From an uncultured Sediminibacterium sp. (lineage in GTDB: Bacteria; Bacteroidota; Bacteroidia; Chitinophagales; Chitinophagaceae): a stretch of 63,546 bases of DNA. Shown one piece after another: positions 1 to 9,058 of the stretch. The translations under genes and the position numbers were made by a program. The notes under the pieces are model-generated. The model was given only the letters and a program-made list of their open reading frames with translations. It was not told the DNA's origin and searched no databases. Every line of letters starts with the position of its first letter. Position 1 is the stretch's first letter. Location: assembly GCA_937911175.1 (NCBI GenBank), contig CALDSE010000063.1, forward strand, positions 1-63,546, written 5' to 3'.

Positions 1-800
1 GACGCAATGGCAGAGTTTATACCTACTAACTCACCACTTGTATTTACTAAGGCACCACCACTATTGCCTTGGTTCACCGCAGCATCTGTTTGTAAAAACG
101 ATTCAACAGGTTTATCGCTCTGTCTTGAATTAATATCAATAGAACGGTTTTTGGCACTAATAATACCTGCTGTAATGGTCACATCTAAATTTAAAGGATA
201 ACCAATGGCAAGTACCCATTGTCCTAATTTAATTTCATCACTATTGCCATAGACTAAATAAGGTAAACTACTTGCTTCAATTTTTATTACCGCAATGTCG
301 CTACTCGCATCCACGCCAATTACTTTTGCTTTATAAGTTTTCTTATTCGTTAAGGTTACATTAATTTCATCGGCACCATTTACTACGTGGTTATTGGTTA
401 CAATGTAACCGTCAGCCGTAATTAATACACCACTTCCACTCGCTCTTTGTTCTGGTTGCATTCTTGGGCCACCAAAAAAATCGCCAAACATATCTTCGTC
501 TCCAAAGAAATCAGAAAATGGGTTTCTTTGTCTTCTTTGATTGGTCTCTACTTTTTTGGCATTGGTTTTTGTTTTAATATGCACAACAGCAGGAGAGGCT
601 GCATTGGCTGCAGGGGTAAAGTCAACAGTAGTGGCCGGTGCACTACCATTAAAAAAATTGGCATAATTAGCAGGTAGTTTACCATCGGTTTCAAAACTTG
701 AATTGGACGATGAAATTTTTCCATAAGCCCACATACTTGCCACAGTAGTAATGGCACTAATACCAATAATGGCTGCTACATTTTTTAAGTTCATATTCAT
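1..800 (-). CDS. HtrA/DegP-family serine protease, 3' part cut by window edge
   Basis: Periplasmic trypsin-like protease (Deg/HtrA, S1C) for envelope protein quality control. Reading leftward from ATG at 798-800, about 266 codons are visible with no stop before the edge. Residues about 6-27 form an N-terminal membrane anchor or signal segment. A Phe/Gly-rich linker (SDFFGDEDMFGDFFGG) follows, then the protease domain with the triad: His in TNNHVV, Asp in DASSDIAVI and Ser247 in GNSGG. The PDZ domains would lie beyond the edge. A second in-frame ATG at 794 is possible. Family assignment is secure; DegP versus DegQ cannot be decided without the C-terminus. Confidence 0.93.
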   Translation of the reverse strand, partial: MNMNLKNVAAIIGISAITTVASMWAYGKISSSNSSFETDGKLPANYANFFNGSAPATTVDFTPAANAASPAVVHIKTKTNAKKVETNQRRQRNPFSDFFGDEDMFGDFFGGPRMQPEQRASGSGVLITADGYIVTNNHVVNGADEINVTLTNKKTYKAKVIGVDASSDIAVIKIEASSLPYLVYGNSDEIKLGQWVLAIGYPLNLDVTITAGIISAKNRSIDINSRQSDKPVESFLQTDAAVNQGNSGGALVNTSGELVGINSAIA

Positions 801-942
801 GCTTTTATTTTTATAGTAAAAATTGGGTTCTACTTATACTTTACAAATTTGATACCAATTCAGCTACAAATTAACGAAGCTGAAATTTTGTCACAAAACC
901 GTTTAAGCAGCTTTAACAAAATATTTACGAAAATATTCGTTT

Positions 943-1938
943 TTACTGAATTTTACTTAAAAATTCAAGGGTATCCACACCGTCGGCATATTCTAAAAGG
1001 CTTGGCTTCTGAGGCCCTCCAAAAGCAATTCCGTTTTGGCCAACAATACATTGAATTTCGCTGCTATCAATAGTGGGTATTTTGCCAGGGGTATAAAACT
1101 GGTAGTGAATTTGAGAGAGCGCCGCAAAGGGAGAGGGGTTCTCACTTAATAATATACCGCCAGTATCCATGTAAAATTGTCGGTTCATCATAAGTAGGGC
1201 TAACTGGTAGTCATAATTATGCTTGTATTTATGTTCGTCCCCTAAATAGTTATATTTTTTCATGGCCTCTAATAAGGGTATAAAATCATAGCCCTCGGGC
1301 ACCCAAATTTGAGTCACATTTCTGCAACCCATTCCAAAGTAAAGCAGCATATCGTCGGCAAGTAAATCTAATTCAGCCTTGGACTCCTGCCCATCTAAAA
1401 TGGCAATAGAGGTTTTATTCTTTCTAATAATATGTGGGTATTTGCCAAAGTATTGTTCAAAGTAGCGGCCCGTATTATTACTGCCTGTAGCAATATAGGC
1501 ATCGCAGTTTTTAAGCTGTTCTTGTTGTATAATTAGTTTTTCGAAGGCAGGGTTAATTTCAATAAGTGATTCAATCACATACTTCATTAAAATGGTATCT
1601 TTTGAGGAAAGCTTAACTACAGCTGTATGCCCCGCTATTAAAGTACTGAGTAAATCGTGAAAACCAACGAGCGGAATATTACCAGCCATTACTATACCTA
1701 CCTTTTTTCCAGTGGGTTCATTGGATAGGGAAGGATAGCTATTCGCCCAGTGTTTTAGGGCATCTAAGGATAAAAAAGATTGCTTTATTTGACTTGTAGC
1801 ATGATCCATGAAAACGGGTAAAAACCAAGAATTTTGTTGAAAAGCCTTTTGTTTAGCTAATTGGAAGGCCTCATTTTTGGGGTCAAAAAAGGTCTCGCCT
1901 AAGGTAAAAAAATGCTCAATTCTTGCTTGTAAGTTCAT
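943..1938 (-). CDS. Acyl-CoA reductase, LuxC-like
   Basis: 331-residue member of the LuxC-type acyl-CoA reductase family, which has an aldehyde-dehydrogenase fold and reduces acyl-CoA to aldehyde with NAD(P)H. Seen: cofactor-region motif VGIVMAGNIPLVGFHD, and the likely catalytic Cys in YFGMGCRNVTQIWVP about two thirds along. It starts 57 bases from the divergent ferredoxin and has a TAnnTTTG element at 1962-1969 on its own strand. The pairing suggests a shared redox role, but that is inference; no lux genes are present, so bioluminescence is not implied. Natural substrate unknown. Confidence 0.82.
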   Translation of the reverse strand: MNLQARIEHFFTLGETFFDPKNEAFQLAKQKAFQQNSWFLPVFMDHATSQIKQSFLSLDALKHWANSYPSLSNEPTGKKVGIVMAGNIPLVGFHDLLSTLIAGHTAVVKLSSKDTILMKYVIESLIEINPAFEKLIIQQEQLKNCDAYIATGSNNTGRYFEQYFGKYPHIIRKNKTSIAILDGQESKAELDLLADDMLLYFGMGCRNVTQIWVPEGYDFIPLLEAMKKYNYLGDEHKYKHNYDYQLALLMMNRQFYMDTGGILLSENPSPFAALSQIHYQFYTPGKIPTIDSSEIQCIVGQNGIAFGGPQKPSLLEYADGVDTLEFLSKIQ

Positions 1939-1969
1939 GCTTGTTCTTTATATTTGTGATGCAAAATTA
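1927..1969. promoter_or_regulatory. Divergent overlapping promoters, reductase/ferredoxin
   Basis: On the plus strand TTG (1927-1929), 19 bases, then TATATTTG (1949-1956) matches the Bacteroidota -33/-7 pattern and points to the ferredoxin. On the minus strand TAATTTTG (1962-1969 reversed) matches the -7 pattern and points to the reductase. The plus-strand -33 lies inside the reductase coding start, so the two promoters overlap. No binding site for a regulator is recognised. Confidence 0.6.
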
Positions 1970-1995
1970 CGTTACTAATTTTTAAATAATTTTTT

Positions 1996-2343
1996 ATGGC
2001 TATCAAAATTACGGATGAATGTATTAACTGCGGTGCTTGTGAACCAGAATGTCCAAATAACGCTATCTACGAAGGTGGTGTAGAATGGGCTGTAGCTGAT
2101 GGTACAACCGTTAAAGGTGCTTTCACTTTATTAGACGGATCTTCAGTAGACGCTGCACAAAGAATTGCGCCAGTAGCTGCCGATACCTATTATATCACAC
2201 CGAATAAGTGTACAGAGTGTCAAGGTTTCCACGAAGAGCCTCAGTGCGCTGCTGTTTGTCCAGTGGATTGTTGCATACCTGATGAAATGTATGTAGAAAC
2301 AGTAGAAGTATTGTTAGCTAAAAAAGACAAACTACACGCTTAA
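1996..2343 (+). CDS. 4Fe-4S dicluster ferredoxin
   Basis: 115-residue soluble electron carrier. The first cluster motif is [12 protein letters not shown] near the N-terminus; a second Cys set occurs in [14 protein letters not shown]. Between them lies an insertion of roughly 45 residues, as in the 2[4Fe-4S] ferredoxins with an extended loop (Allochromatium/YfhL-like). It has its own promoter, is divergent from the acyl-CoA reductase and is closed by a terminator. Codon choice is regular (GCT, GTA, GGT), consistent with good expression. Its redox partner is not shown by the sequence. Confidence 0.92.
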   Translation: MAIKITDECINCGACEPECPNNAIYEGGVEWAVADGTTVKGAFTLLDGSSVDAAQRIAPVAADTYYITPNKCTECQGFHEEPQCAAVCPVDCCIPDEMYVETVEVLLAKKDKLHA

Positions 2344-2369
2344 GATTAACGCATAAACGCATATTTTAA

Positions 2370-2395
2370 AAAGGGAATTAATTTCCCTTTTTTTA
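2370..2395 (+). terminator. Rho-independent terminator after ferredoxin
   Basis: Stem AAGGGAA / TTCCCTT with a five-base loop, followed by a run of T. It sits 27 bases after the ferredoxin stop and before the ddl promoter. Confidence 0.8.
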
Positions 2396-2409
2396 TGCCT
2401 TCTATTAAG

Positions 2410-2417
2410 TAAATTTG
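2410..2417 (+). promoter_or_regulatory. -7 promoter element of ddl
   Basis: TAAATTTG matches TAnnTTTG, 18 bases before the ddl ATG and just after the ferredoxin terminator. No TTG at the expected -33 spacing, so a weak or variant promoter. Confidence 0.45.
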
Positions 2418-2434
2418 AATATCAATTAGTATAC

Positions 2435-3421
2435 ATGAAAAAAAGGGTAGCACTTGTTACAGGCGGTTTAAGTTCTGAAGCACAAATTAGTTATAAGAGT
2501 GCCCAAACTGTAATGAATGCCTTGGACAAAAATAAATACGATGTGTATTTAATAGATATTCATCCTACAGGCTGGTGGTATGAAAATATAGTAGGCGAAG
2601 AAGTAGCGGTGGACAGAGCCGACTTTAGCATTATGGAAGGTGGTCTTAAAATTAATTTTGATATTGCCTTAATGTGTATTCATGGCACGCCAGGGGAAGA
2701 TGGAAAAATGCAAGGCTATTTCGATTTAATTGGTTTGCCTTATACAAGTTGCGATACAGCTACCTCGGCTTTAACTTTTAATAAAAGATACACAGTGGCC
2801 GTTGCTGGTTTTGGAGGCATAGCGGTAGCAAAGTCTTTACACTTAATTTCCTCTACTCAACTTTCACCGGATCAAATATTAACCCAGGTTACACTGCCTT
2901 TATTTGTGAAGCCTAATAATGGAGGAAGTAGTTTTGGTATTAGTAAAGTAAACACCGCTGCAGAATTAGCGCCTGCCTTAGAAAAAGCATTTAAAGAAGA
3001 TTCACAAGTATTAGTAGAAGAATTTATAAGTGGAAGAGAATTCACTATTGGGGTATTTAAATCAAAAGGAGTTACTACTGTTTTACCCATTACTGAAATT
3101 AAAACTGAAAACGAATTTTTTGATTTTGAGGCAAAGTATGAAGGCAAGAGTGAAGAAATAACGCCTGCAAAAATTACCGAGACCATGTTCAAGGATTTAT
3201 CCGAAGCAGCTAAGCAAGTGTATGCTATTTTAAATTGCAGAGGGGTGGTAAGAATAGATTTTATTTATGATGAAAAAGCACAGAGAGCTTTTTTATTAGA
3301 AGTGAATACAGTGCCAGGACAAAGTGAAGCGAGTATTATCCCTCAACAAGTAAGGGCCATGGGTTGGAATTTAACCGATTTTTATGCAACTATTATAGAA
3401 GATAGTTTAGCTTCGAAATAA
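2435..3421 (+). CDS. ddl: D-alanine--D-alanine ligase
   Basis: Cytoplasmic ATP-grasp ligase making D-Ala-D-Ala for the peptidoglycan stem peptide. The 328-residue length is normal for the family. Seen: N-terminal MKKRVALVTGGLSSE, HGTPGEDGKMQGYFDLIGLPY in the N-domain, the ATP-binding KPNNGGSSFG, the EEFISGREFTIGVF strand, and C-terminal RIDFIYDE and EVNTVPGQSE with metal-binding acidic residues. It heads a plus-strand run with the PASTA-domain protein 49 bases downstream, a coupling that fits cell-wall synthesis. Confidence 0.95.
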   Translation: MKKRVALVTGGLSSEAQISYKSAQTVMNALDKNKYDVYLIDIHPTGWWYENIVGEEVAVDRADFSIMEGGLKINFDIALMCIHGTPGEDGKMQGYFDLIGLPYTSCDTATSALTFNKRYTVAVAGFGGIAVAKSLHLISSTQLSPDQILTQVTLPLFVKPNNGGSSFGISKVNTAAELAPALEKAFKEDSQVLVEEFISGREFTIGVFKSKGVTTVLPITEIKTENEFFDFEAKYEGKSEEITPAKITETMFKDLSEAAKQVYAILNCRGVVRIDFIYDEKAQRAFLLEVNTVPGQSEASIIPQQVRAMGWNLTDFYATIIEDSLASK

Positions 3422-3469
3422 TGAGCACAGTTCATATTTATAAATAGCCTTTAAATAAAATCCGATATT

Positions 3470-4294
3470 TTGGAATTCATAGACAAATTATTAAAAAAGC
3501 CTTTATGGGTGAATATCTTAGCAGGTATTGGCGCTGTACTAGTTTTATTAGTATTGTTTTTCTTTTCCTTAGGTTGGATTACAGGCAATGGTAAGACAGA
3601 AAAAGTACCCAATGTTTTAGGATTAGATGTCACAGCTGCTGAAAAAAATATTAAAGCCCTAGGTTTTGATTTGGTTTTACAAGACTCTATATATGTAGAT
3701 ACCCTGGCTAGAAATTCAGTATTAAGGCAAACCCCAGAAGCAGATGAAGTAGTTAAAAAAGGCAGAACTATTTTTTTAACCATTAACCGTGTCATCGCAC
3801 CGCAGGTAGATATGCCTAATTTAATTGGCTTCTCTTTAAAGAGTGCTCAAACTTATTTAAAAGTATTAGGCTTAAGAATTGGCACTATTAATTTAGTGGC
3901 TGATAGAAATAAAAATGTAATTGTAGAACAGTTAGTAGGTAATACTCCTATTGCACCAGGAACAAAAATTGTATCGGGTACCTTAATTAATTTTACTGTA
4001 GGAGATGGGGGTGCTAGTATTGGAATGGAAGTACCAGACTTAATTGGTTTAACAGTGGCGATGGCTAAAATGCAAATTGCGAGTATGGGGTTACTTGTTG
4101 GAAATATTTCTGCCAATGGTGTTATACAAGATACAGCTAATGCTTTTGTGATACAGCAAAATCCTGCTACTTATTCTTCTGTATTAGATTCTTTAGGTAT
4201 GCCTGTAAAAAATGTTACCATACAAGGAGTTGCTATTGACTTAGTCATTGATAGAGTAGCCCCTGTTATTATACAAAGAGACTCTTTAAGATAG
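3470..4294 (+). CDS. PASTA-domain membrane protein
   Basis: 274 residues: a short cytoplasmic N-terminus, one membrane helix at about residues 13-36, then three PASTA repeats outside, beginning near KVPNVLGLDVTAAEK, DMPNLIGFSLKSAQ and EVPDLIGLTVAMAK. PASTA domains bind peptidoglycan or muropeptides in other bacteria. There is no kinase or transpeptidase domain here, only the anchor and repeats. Translation appears to start at TTG: an upstream ATG in this region runs into TAG and there is no later ATG before the membrane helix. Its position after ddl supports a wall-related role. Confidence 0.85.
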   Translation: MEFIDKLLKKPLWVNILAGIGAVLVLLVLFFFSLGWITGNGKTEKVPNVLGLDVTAAEKNIKALGFDLVLQDSIYVDTLARNSVLRQTPEADEVVKKGRTIFLTINRVIAPQVDMPNLIGFSLKSAQTYLKVLGLRIGTINLVADRNKNVIVEQLVGNTPIAPGTKIVSGTLINFTVGDGGASIGMEVPDLIGLTVAMAKMQIASMGLLVGNISANGVIQDTANAFVIQQNPATYSSVLDSLGMPVKNVTIQGVAIDLVIDRVAPVIIQRDSLR

Positions 4295-4338
4295 AATTCA
4301 TCATTTCATTACAAAATAATTCAATTTAAAATAATAAG

Positions 4339-4647
4339 ATGCAAACCATTACAGTAGAAGCTTTAAAAGCAAAATTAGACGCAGGCGAAAAAATAAATTT
4401 AGTAGATGTGCGCGAGCCACATGAGCACGAAGCATTTAATATTGGCGGTATATTATTACCCTTAGGTCATGTACAAAGTTTACAATTAGACGATATAGAG
4501 GACATGAAAGAAGAGATCATATATATTTATTGCAGAAGTGGCAATAGAAGTGGTCAAGCCTGTCTAATGTTAGAGCCTTATGGCTTTAAAAATGTGGTCA
4601 ATGTTTCTGGTGGTATGTTGGACTGGCAGGAAAAATTTCCAGGATAA
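4339..4647 (+). CDS. Single-domain rhodanese-like protein
   Basis: 102-residue single rhodanese domain, typical of small GlpE/PspE-like sulfurtransferases. Seen: VDVREPHEHEAFNIGG near the start and the active-site loop YCRSGNRSGQA with the persulfide-forming Cys. No signal peptide, so cytoplasmic. It lies 44 bases after the PASTA gene on the same strand. The physiological sulfur donor and acceptor are unknown. Confidence 0.88.
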   Translation: MQTITVEALKAKLDAGEKINLVDVREPHEHEAFNIGGILLPLGHVQSLQLDDIEDMKEEIIYIYCRSGNRSGQACLMLEPYGFKNVVNVSGGMLDWQEKFPG

Positions 4648-4693
4648 TTATTACGCATACATTTTCGTATCTTAACCTTCTAAATAATTTAAA

Positions 4694-5722
4694 ATGAAAA
4701 AATTAAGTTCATTATTATTAATGGCTACGCTGCTATTTAGCGCCTGTAATTTTGATAATAATAAGCCATCGGCTTACCTCGACAATGCTAACAGAGCAGA
4801 CACGCTTTCTGGTGGCGTTAAATTAATACCTATTACCACAAGTAAGGGGGTATTTAATGTATGGACAAAGAGAGTGGGGAATAATCCGAAAATTAAAGTT
4901 TTATTATTACATGGTGGGCCTGGTTCTACCCATGAATATTTTGAATGTTTTGATTCTTACTTTCCTAAAGCTGAAATAGAATATTATTACTATGATCAAT
5001 TAGGCTCGGCTTATTCCGATAATCCTAACGACTCTAGTTTATGGAATTTACCAAGGTTTGTTGAAGAAGTGGAAACAGTGAGAAAGGCCCTGGGTATGGA
5101 CTCTTCTAATTTCTTTTTATTAGGACATTCATGGGGCGGTATACTAGCCACTGAGTATGCACTTAAGTATCAACAGCATTTAAAAGGTTTAGTTATTTCA
5201 AATATGGTGCCTTCTATACCTGACTATGTTAAATATGCTAATGAAGTATTAGGGCCAAAATTACCAGCTGATGTACTTGCAACAATTCGTGCCTTTGAAG
5301 CCAAGGGCGATTATACGAATCCAGCTTATTTAAAAATTATTACAGACTATTATTATCCAGAGCATATTTTAAGAATGCCTGCAGCCAATTGGCCTGATCC
5401 TGTGAAGCGTGCCTTTGCAAGAATGAACTATCCTTTGTATTTAAAAATGCAAGGCCCTTCTGAATTTGGTGTTGTAGGAGATGCAGTATTAAAAAATTGG
5501 GACCGCAAAGCCGATTTAAATACAATTACAGTTCCCACTTTAAGTATTGGTGGTGAGTTTGATACTATGGACCCTAAGGCTATGGAAGAGCTTTCTAAAC
5601 TAGTAAAAGATGGTCAATTTTTATATTGCCCTAAAGGATCACATATGTCAATGTATGACGATCAGTTTACTTATTTCACCGGTTTAGTGAAGTTTATTAA
5701 AGGGGTGGATGCGAGAAAGTAA
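4694..5722 (+). CDS. Proline iminopeptidase-family alpha/beta hydrolase lipoprotein
   Basis: 342 residues with a lipoprotein signal (MKKLSSLLLMATLLFSAC, lipobox Cys at about residue 18). The alpha/beta-hydrolase domain carries LLLHGGPGS (oxyanion region), the nucleophile elbow GHSWGG, a likely acid in GGEFDTMDP and His in KGSHMSMYDD, matching peptidase family S33. Predicted to release N-terminal proline or other residues from peptides in the periplasm or outer membrane; the exact substrate is inferred from the family. Followed by a strong terminator. Confidence 0.85.
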   Translation: MKKLSSLLLMATLLFSACNFDNNKPSAYLDNANRADTLSGGVKLIPITTSKGVFNVWTKRVGNNPKIKVLLLHGGPGSTHEYFECFDSYFPKAEIEYYYYDQLGSAYSDNPNDSSLWNLPRFVEEVETVRKALGMDSSNFFLLGHSWGGILATEYALKYQQHLKGLVISNMVPSIPDYVKYANEVLGPKLPADVLATIRAFEAKGDYTNPAYLKIITDYYYPEHILRMPAANWPDPVKRAFARMNYPLYLKMQGPSEFGVVGDAVLKNWDRKADLNTITVPTLSIGGEFDTMDPKAMEELSKLVKDGQFLYCPKGSHMSMYDDQFTYFTGLVKFIKGVDARK

Positions 5723-5772
5723 ATTATTTTATAACTAGTTTTTAAAATTAGTTATTATTTAAGATTATATAA

Positions 5773-5806
5773 AAAAAGGTCCTGAAAATTCAGGACCTTT
5801 TTTTTG
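5773..5806. terminator. Bidirectional terminator
   Basis: Perfect stem AAAGGTCCTGA / TCAGGACCTTT with a short AAAT-type loop, A-run on the left and T-run on the right. It can serve both the plus-strand hydrolase and the minus-strand TonB receptor that converge here. Confidence 0.85.
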
Positions 5807-5845
5807 GGTTAAATCTAACCCATACTCAGGGGGAAGGAACATTCT

Positions 5846-8035
5846 TTATTTCAGATCTATCTTTATACTAACCCAATAGTTTCTGCCTGCCATAGGGTAG
5901 TAATTATTAGAAGTGGTTACACTGCCATCATAGATATAACTATAAGTATATCCATTGGGTGCATATTGAACGTTTAATATATTATTGGCATAAAGCTGTA
6001 ATAGCATGTTGAATTTTGGTTTATTCAAAATAGTCCAATGTGCATTGATATCATTGATAAAATAAGAATCTAAAATTCTAGTTTTGTTTTCTGTGTTGTC
6101 AAGGAATTGCTTAGAGGTATATTTGGTTGTCCAGAAAAAACTAAACTTATCATTTGGTTTCCAATTAAAAGTACGGTTCGTGGTTAAACTAGGCGATAGT
6201 GCAATATTGGTATTTTTATGCTGAATAGCAACTTGCGTGAATTGATCGTAATCATCTACATATTCTGTAAATTCCTTAATCTTATTCTGACTAAATGTGA
6301 TATTATAACTTGTATTATATTTCTTATTCAACGCATATTTGAATTGTAGTTCTATACCTGCTCTATAGCTTTTTGGCACATTGGTTCTTGTATAGGCACC
6401 TACATCATTAATCTTACCCGTTAATACCAATTGGTCTTTGTAATTCATGTAGTAAACATTTGCATTAATAGCATAATTTGGTTTTTTAAACTCAAACCCC
6501 GTTTCCCAATCTATTAATTGTTCTTTTTTTGGCTGCTCCGTAGCACTTGCTTCAAAATCATCTCTATTGGGTTCTTTATTAGCAACCGCAACACTTGTAT
6601 AATAGAAAATATTTTTTGCTTGATAGGTTAATCCCATTTTAGGGTTGAAGAAATTAAATTTTCTTTCAATGACTAAATTCGTGTTTTTTGTAAACCCATT
6701 CATTTGATGATTTACATTTCTATATTGTAGGTCTATAAAACTTTTAAATGTTTTTGTCAATCTTCTTTCCCATTTCACATAGGTATTCATTTCTTTTTTA
6801 AGGGCATCATTATCATAATATCTATAATTGGCAGGTGCCAGTCTTACATCTAGGTAGGGCAGTGTACCAAAATGTAGTCCATCATAAATGCTCCAACCAC
6901 CACCCATAGTTATATCATTTAAACTATCCACATAAGAGATGGCTGCAATTTGTCCATAAAAATTGTTATCTAACCATCTTCTTCTCACTAAGTCAATAGG
7001 GACATTCATTTTACGTGATATATCAATAAAGTAATCTGAAAAATCGACCCCTGCTTTATACTCTTCGTAATATCCTTTTCCAGTAGTTAAATACAATGCA
7101 GTATTCCATTTCCATTGACTATTGATATTCTTATTGTAAAACAATTGATAATGGGTTTGTCTGTAATTATCTGTTTGATTCTCATAAGGCGCATCTGCTT
7201 TTTCTGTTCCTGCTGGATTAAATGTTCTATTCGTATTTATTAATTCCTGAGGCACGCCATACCAAGCTTGGTAGGTTCTTTCTTTACCAGTAAATACATT
7301 TAATCTTAGGGAAGATTGATTGCCCCAATAAGTGGTACTTAGATAAAAGCTTTTTAAATCAGAATTGGCTCTATCAATAAATCCATCGCTCATGATGGAA
7401 CTAAGTCTTCCGTCAATAGTGAATTTATTATTGAGTAGTCCTGAACCAAAAACTATATTATTTTTAAAGCTATTGAATGAACCAGCTGTATTTTGTAAAG
7501 ACAAATAAGCGCTTGGATTATAGTCGTTGGTCATTAAGTTAACACTAGCTCCAAATGCTCCAGCTCCATTAGTAGAAGTACCCACACCTCTTTGAATTTG
7601 TATACTATTAACACTGGAACTAAAATCTGGAATGTTCACAAAAAAAGTACCCATACTCTCAGGGTCATTATAAGGAATACCATTTAATGTAAAATTAATT
7701 CTTGTTGCATCCGTACCTCTAATTCGAATGCCTGTATAACCAACGCCAATGCCTGCATCTGCATGCACAACCACCGAAGGCGTATTCTCCAGTAAAAAGG
7801 GGAGGTCTTGCCCTACATTGTTCAATGCAATTTGCGCTTTACTAATATTTGTTTTTGCAAAAGGGGCCTGTTCACTTACTCTAATGGCTTTCACTTCTAG
7901 AGGGGGTAGACTTCTAACACTATCTGTATATAATTTAGTACTGTCTTTTCTCTTTGGAGTAGACAGTTGTTTTGATTGAGCCATACTAACAGCTACAAAA
8001 AATAATAAGGCAAATGTTCCCAATAACTTAGTCAT
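5846..8035 (-). CDS. TonB-dependent outer-membrane receptor, TPP-riboswitch controlled
   Basis: 729-residue outer-membrane active transporter. Signal peptide at residues 1-19 (ending VAVSMAQ), plug domain at about 50-170 (IRIRGTDATRINFTLNGIPYND, then GVGTSTNGAGAFGASVN), and a 22-strand barrel ending in an aromatic strand (NYWVSIKIDLK). No CarboxypepD-like N-terminal extension, unlike the receptor at 41.2 kb. The leader contains a TPP riboswitch, so thiamine or a thiamine precursor is the likely ligand; THI-element-controlled receptors of this kind are known in Bacteroidota. Substrate identity is inferred from the regulation alone. Confidence 0.9.
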   Translation of the reverse strand: MTKLLGTFALLFFVAVSMAQSKQLSTPKRKDSTKLYTDSVRSLPPLEVKAIRVSEQAPFAKTNISKAQIALNNVGQDLPFLLENTPSVVVHADAGIGVGYTGIRIRGTDATRINFTLNGIPYNDPESMGTFFVNIPDFSSSVNSIQIQRGVGTSTNGAGAFGASVNLMTNDYNPSAYLSLQNTAGSFNSFKNNIVFGSGLLNNKFTIDGRLSSIMSDGFIDRANSDLKSFYLSTTYWGNQSSLRLNVFTGKERTYQAWYGVPQELINTNRTFNPAGTEKADAPYENQTDNYRQTHYQLFYNKNINSQWKWNTALYLTTGKGYYEEYKAGVDFSDYFIDISRKMNVPIDLVRRRWLDNNFYGQIAAISYVDSLNDITMGGGWSIYDGLHFGTLPYLDVRLAPANYRYYDNDALKKEMNTYVKWERRLTKTFKSFIDLQYRNVNHQMNGFTKNTNLVIERKFNFFNPKMGLTYQAKNIFYYTSVAVANKEPNRDDFEASATEQPKKEQLIDWETGFEFKKPNYAINANVYYMNYKDQLVLTGKINDVGAYTRTNVPKSYRAGIELQFKYALNKKYNTSYNITFSQNKIKEFTEYVDDYDQFTQVAIQHKNTNIALSPSLTTNRTFNWKPNDKFSFFWTTKYTSKQFLDNTENKTRILDSYFINDINAHWTILNKPKFNMLLQLYANNILNVQYAPNGYTYSYIYDGSVTTSNNYYPMAGRNYWVSIKIDLK

Positions 8036-8097
8036 TACTAAAGTTTACTTGTTTCAAAAAATTGATACTGGGAACAGGGAATAGCTATGAGAAGTGC

Positions 8098-8189
8098 GCG
8101 TGTTGCGTTGACCTTCCCTTCGCAGGCATTACCCTGTTCAGGTTCAACGGGTTTTTCTCAGCCTTTTACAGCACCCCGAGGACAACACA
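8098..8189 (-). promoter_or_regulatory. TPP riboswitch (THI element)
   Basis: Read on the minus strand, the conserved THI-box segments occur in order: CGGGGTGC, GGCTGAGA, ACCCGTTGAACCTGA, CAGGGTAATGCCTGCG, AAGGGAA. The ends TGTGTTG and CAACACG form the closing P1 stem. A TATTTTTG -7 element lies directly upstream at 8188-8195 (minus strand). The element is about 60 bases ahead of the TonB receptor start. Thiamine pyrophosphate binding should lower receptor expression, by analogy with known THI elements. Confidence 0.95.
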
Positions 8190-8267
8190 AAAATAAGCAG
8201 TAAAATGATACAAAGCGCTGTAACTTTATATTAATATTTACGTTTTAGGTAATAAACAACCTCAATT

Positions 8268-9056
8268 ATGAAAAAAATACTTTTTGCCCTATTGTTTCTT
8301 GTGGGCTTTGTAGTGAATGCGCAGGAGAATAAATCTATTGTATATGACGAAAATGCCCAACAAAGAAAGGTACCTAGTTTTACAGCTATAAGTGTTTCAA
8401 GTGCCATTGATTTATATTTAACCCAGTCCAATAAAAATGCAGTGGCAGTGAGTGCATCTAATGATGAAATCAGAGATCATATTGTTACAGAAGTAGTAGG
8501 AGGTACTTTAATTATAAGACTAGGAGATAGAGATAGAAAATGGATGAGCTGGAAAAAATGGGGTAATTATAAAACCAAGGCCTATGTAAGCATTCAAGAT
8601 ATAAATGCATTAACAGCATCAGGCGCTAGTAATGTACATTTAGTAAATACCATTGAGTCTCCTAAAATGAGAATTAAATTATCGGGTGCTTCAGACTTTA
8701 AAGGAAATATAAAGGCAGGTGTTTTAATGTATCAGTTAACGGGCGCTTCAGATTATAAAGGGGAAATATCTGCAAACAGTATTGATATTGATGGAAGCGG
8801 TGCCTCTAGTATTGAGTTAATAGGCAAAGTAGATGATTTAGCGATAGAAGTATCTGGTGCAAGTACTGCCAAATTATATAATTTAACTGCGAAGGGTGCC
8901 ATACTTCGTGCCTCAGGTGCTAGTAATATTGGTGTGACAGTTACAGAAATTTTAAGAGCCAATTCAAGTGGCGCTAGCGATATAAATTATAAAGGCAACC
9001 CTACTGTAAAAGAATCTAATACTTCAGGCGCATCAAGTATTAAACGTAGGAATTAA
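8268..9056 (+). CDS. Head-GIN domain (DUF2807) secreted protein
   Basis: 262 residues with a signal peptide (MKKILFALLFLVGFVVNAQ) and a repetitive beta-rich body typical of the head-GIN/putative auto-transporter adhesin family (DUF2807). Short SGAS-type turns recur roughly every 17-25 residues (ASGASNV, LSGASDF, LTGASDY, GSGASSI, VSGASTA, ASGASNI, SSGASDI, TSGASSI), consistent with a beta-helix. Predicted periplasmic or surface location. Function unknown. Divergent from the thiamine-regulated receptor; no clear promoter recognised. Confidence 0.85.
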   Translation: MKKILFALLFLVGFVVNAQENKSIVYDENAQQRKVPSFTAISVSSAIDLYLTQSNKNAVAVSASNDEIRDHIVTEVVGGTLIIRLGDRDRKWMSWKKWGNYKTKAYVSIQDINALTASGASNVHLVNTIESPKMRIKLSGASDFKGNIKAGVLMYQLTGASDYKGEISANSIDIDGSGASSIELIGKVDDLAIEVSGASTAKLYNLTAKGAILRASGASNIGVTVTEILRANSSGASDINYKGNPTVKESNTSGASSIKRRN

Positions 9057-9058
9057 CT

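Noticed and set aside
548..766. 72-codon minus-strand frame near the left edge
   Set aside because: Same strand as HtrA but out of frame; the HtrA reading has the full catalytic triad.
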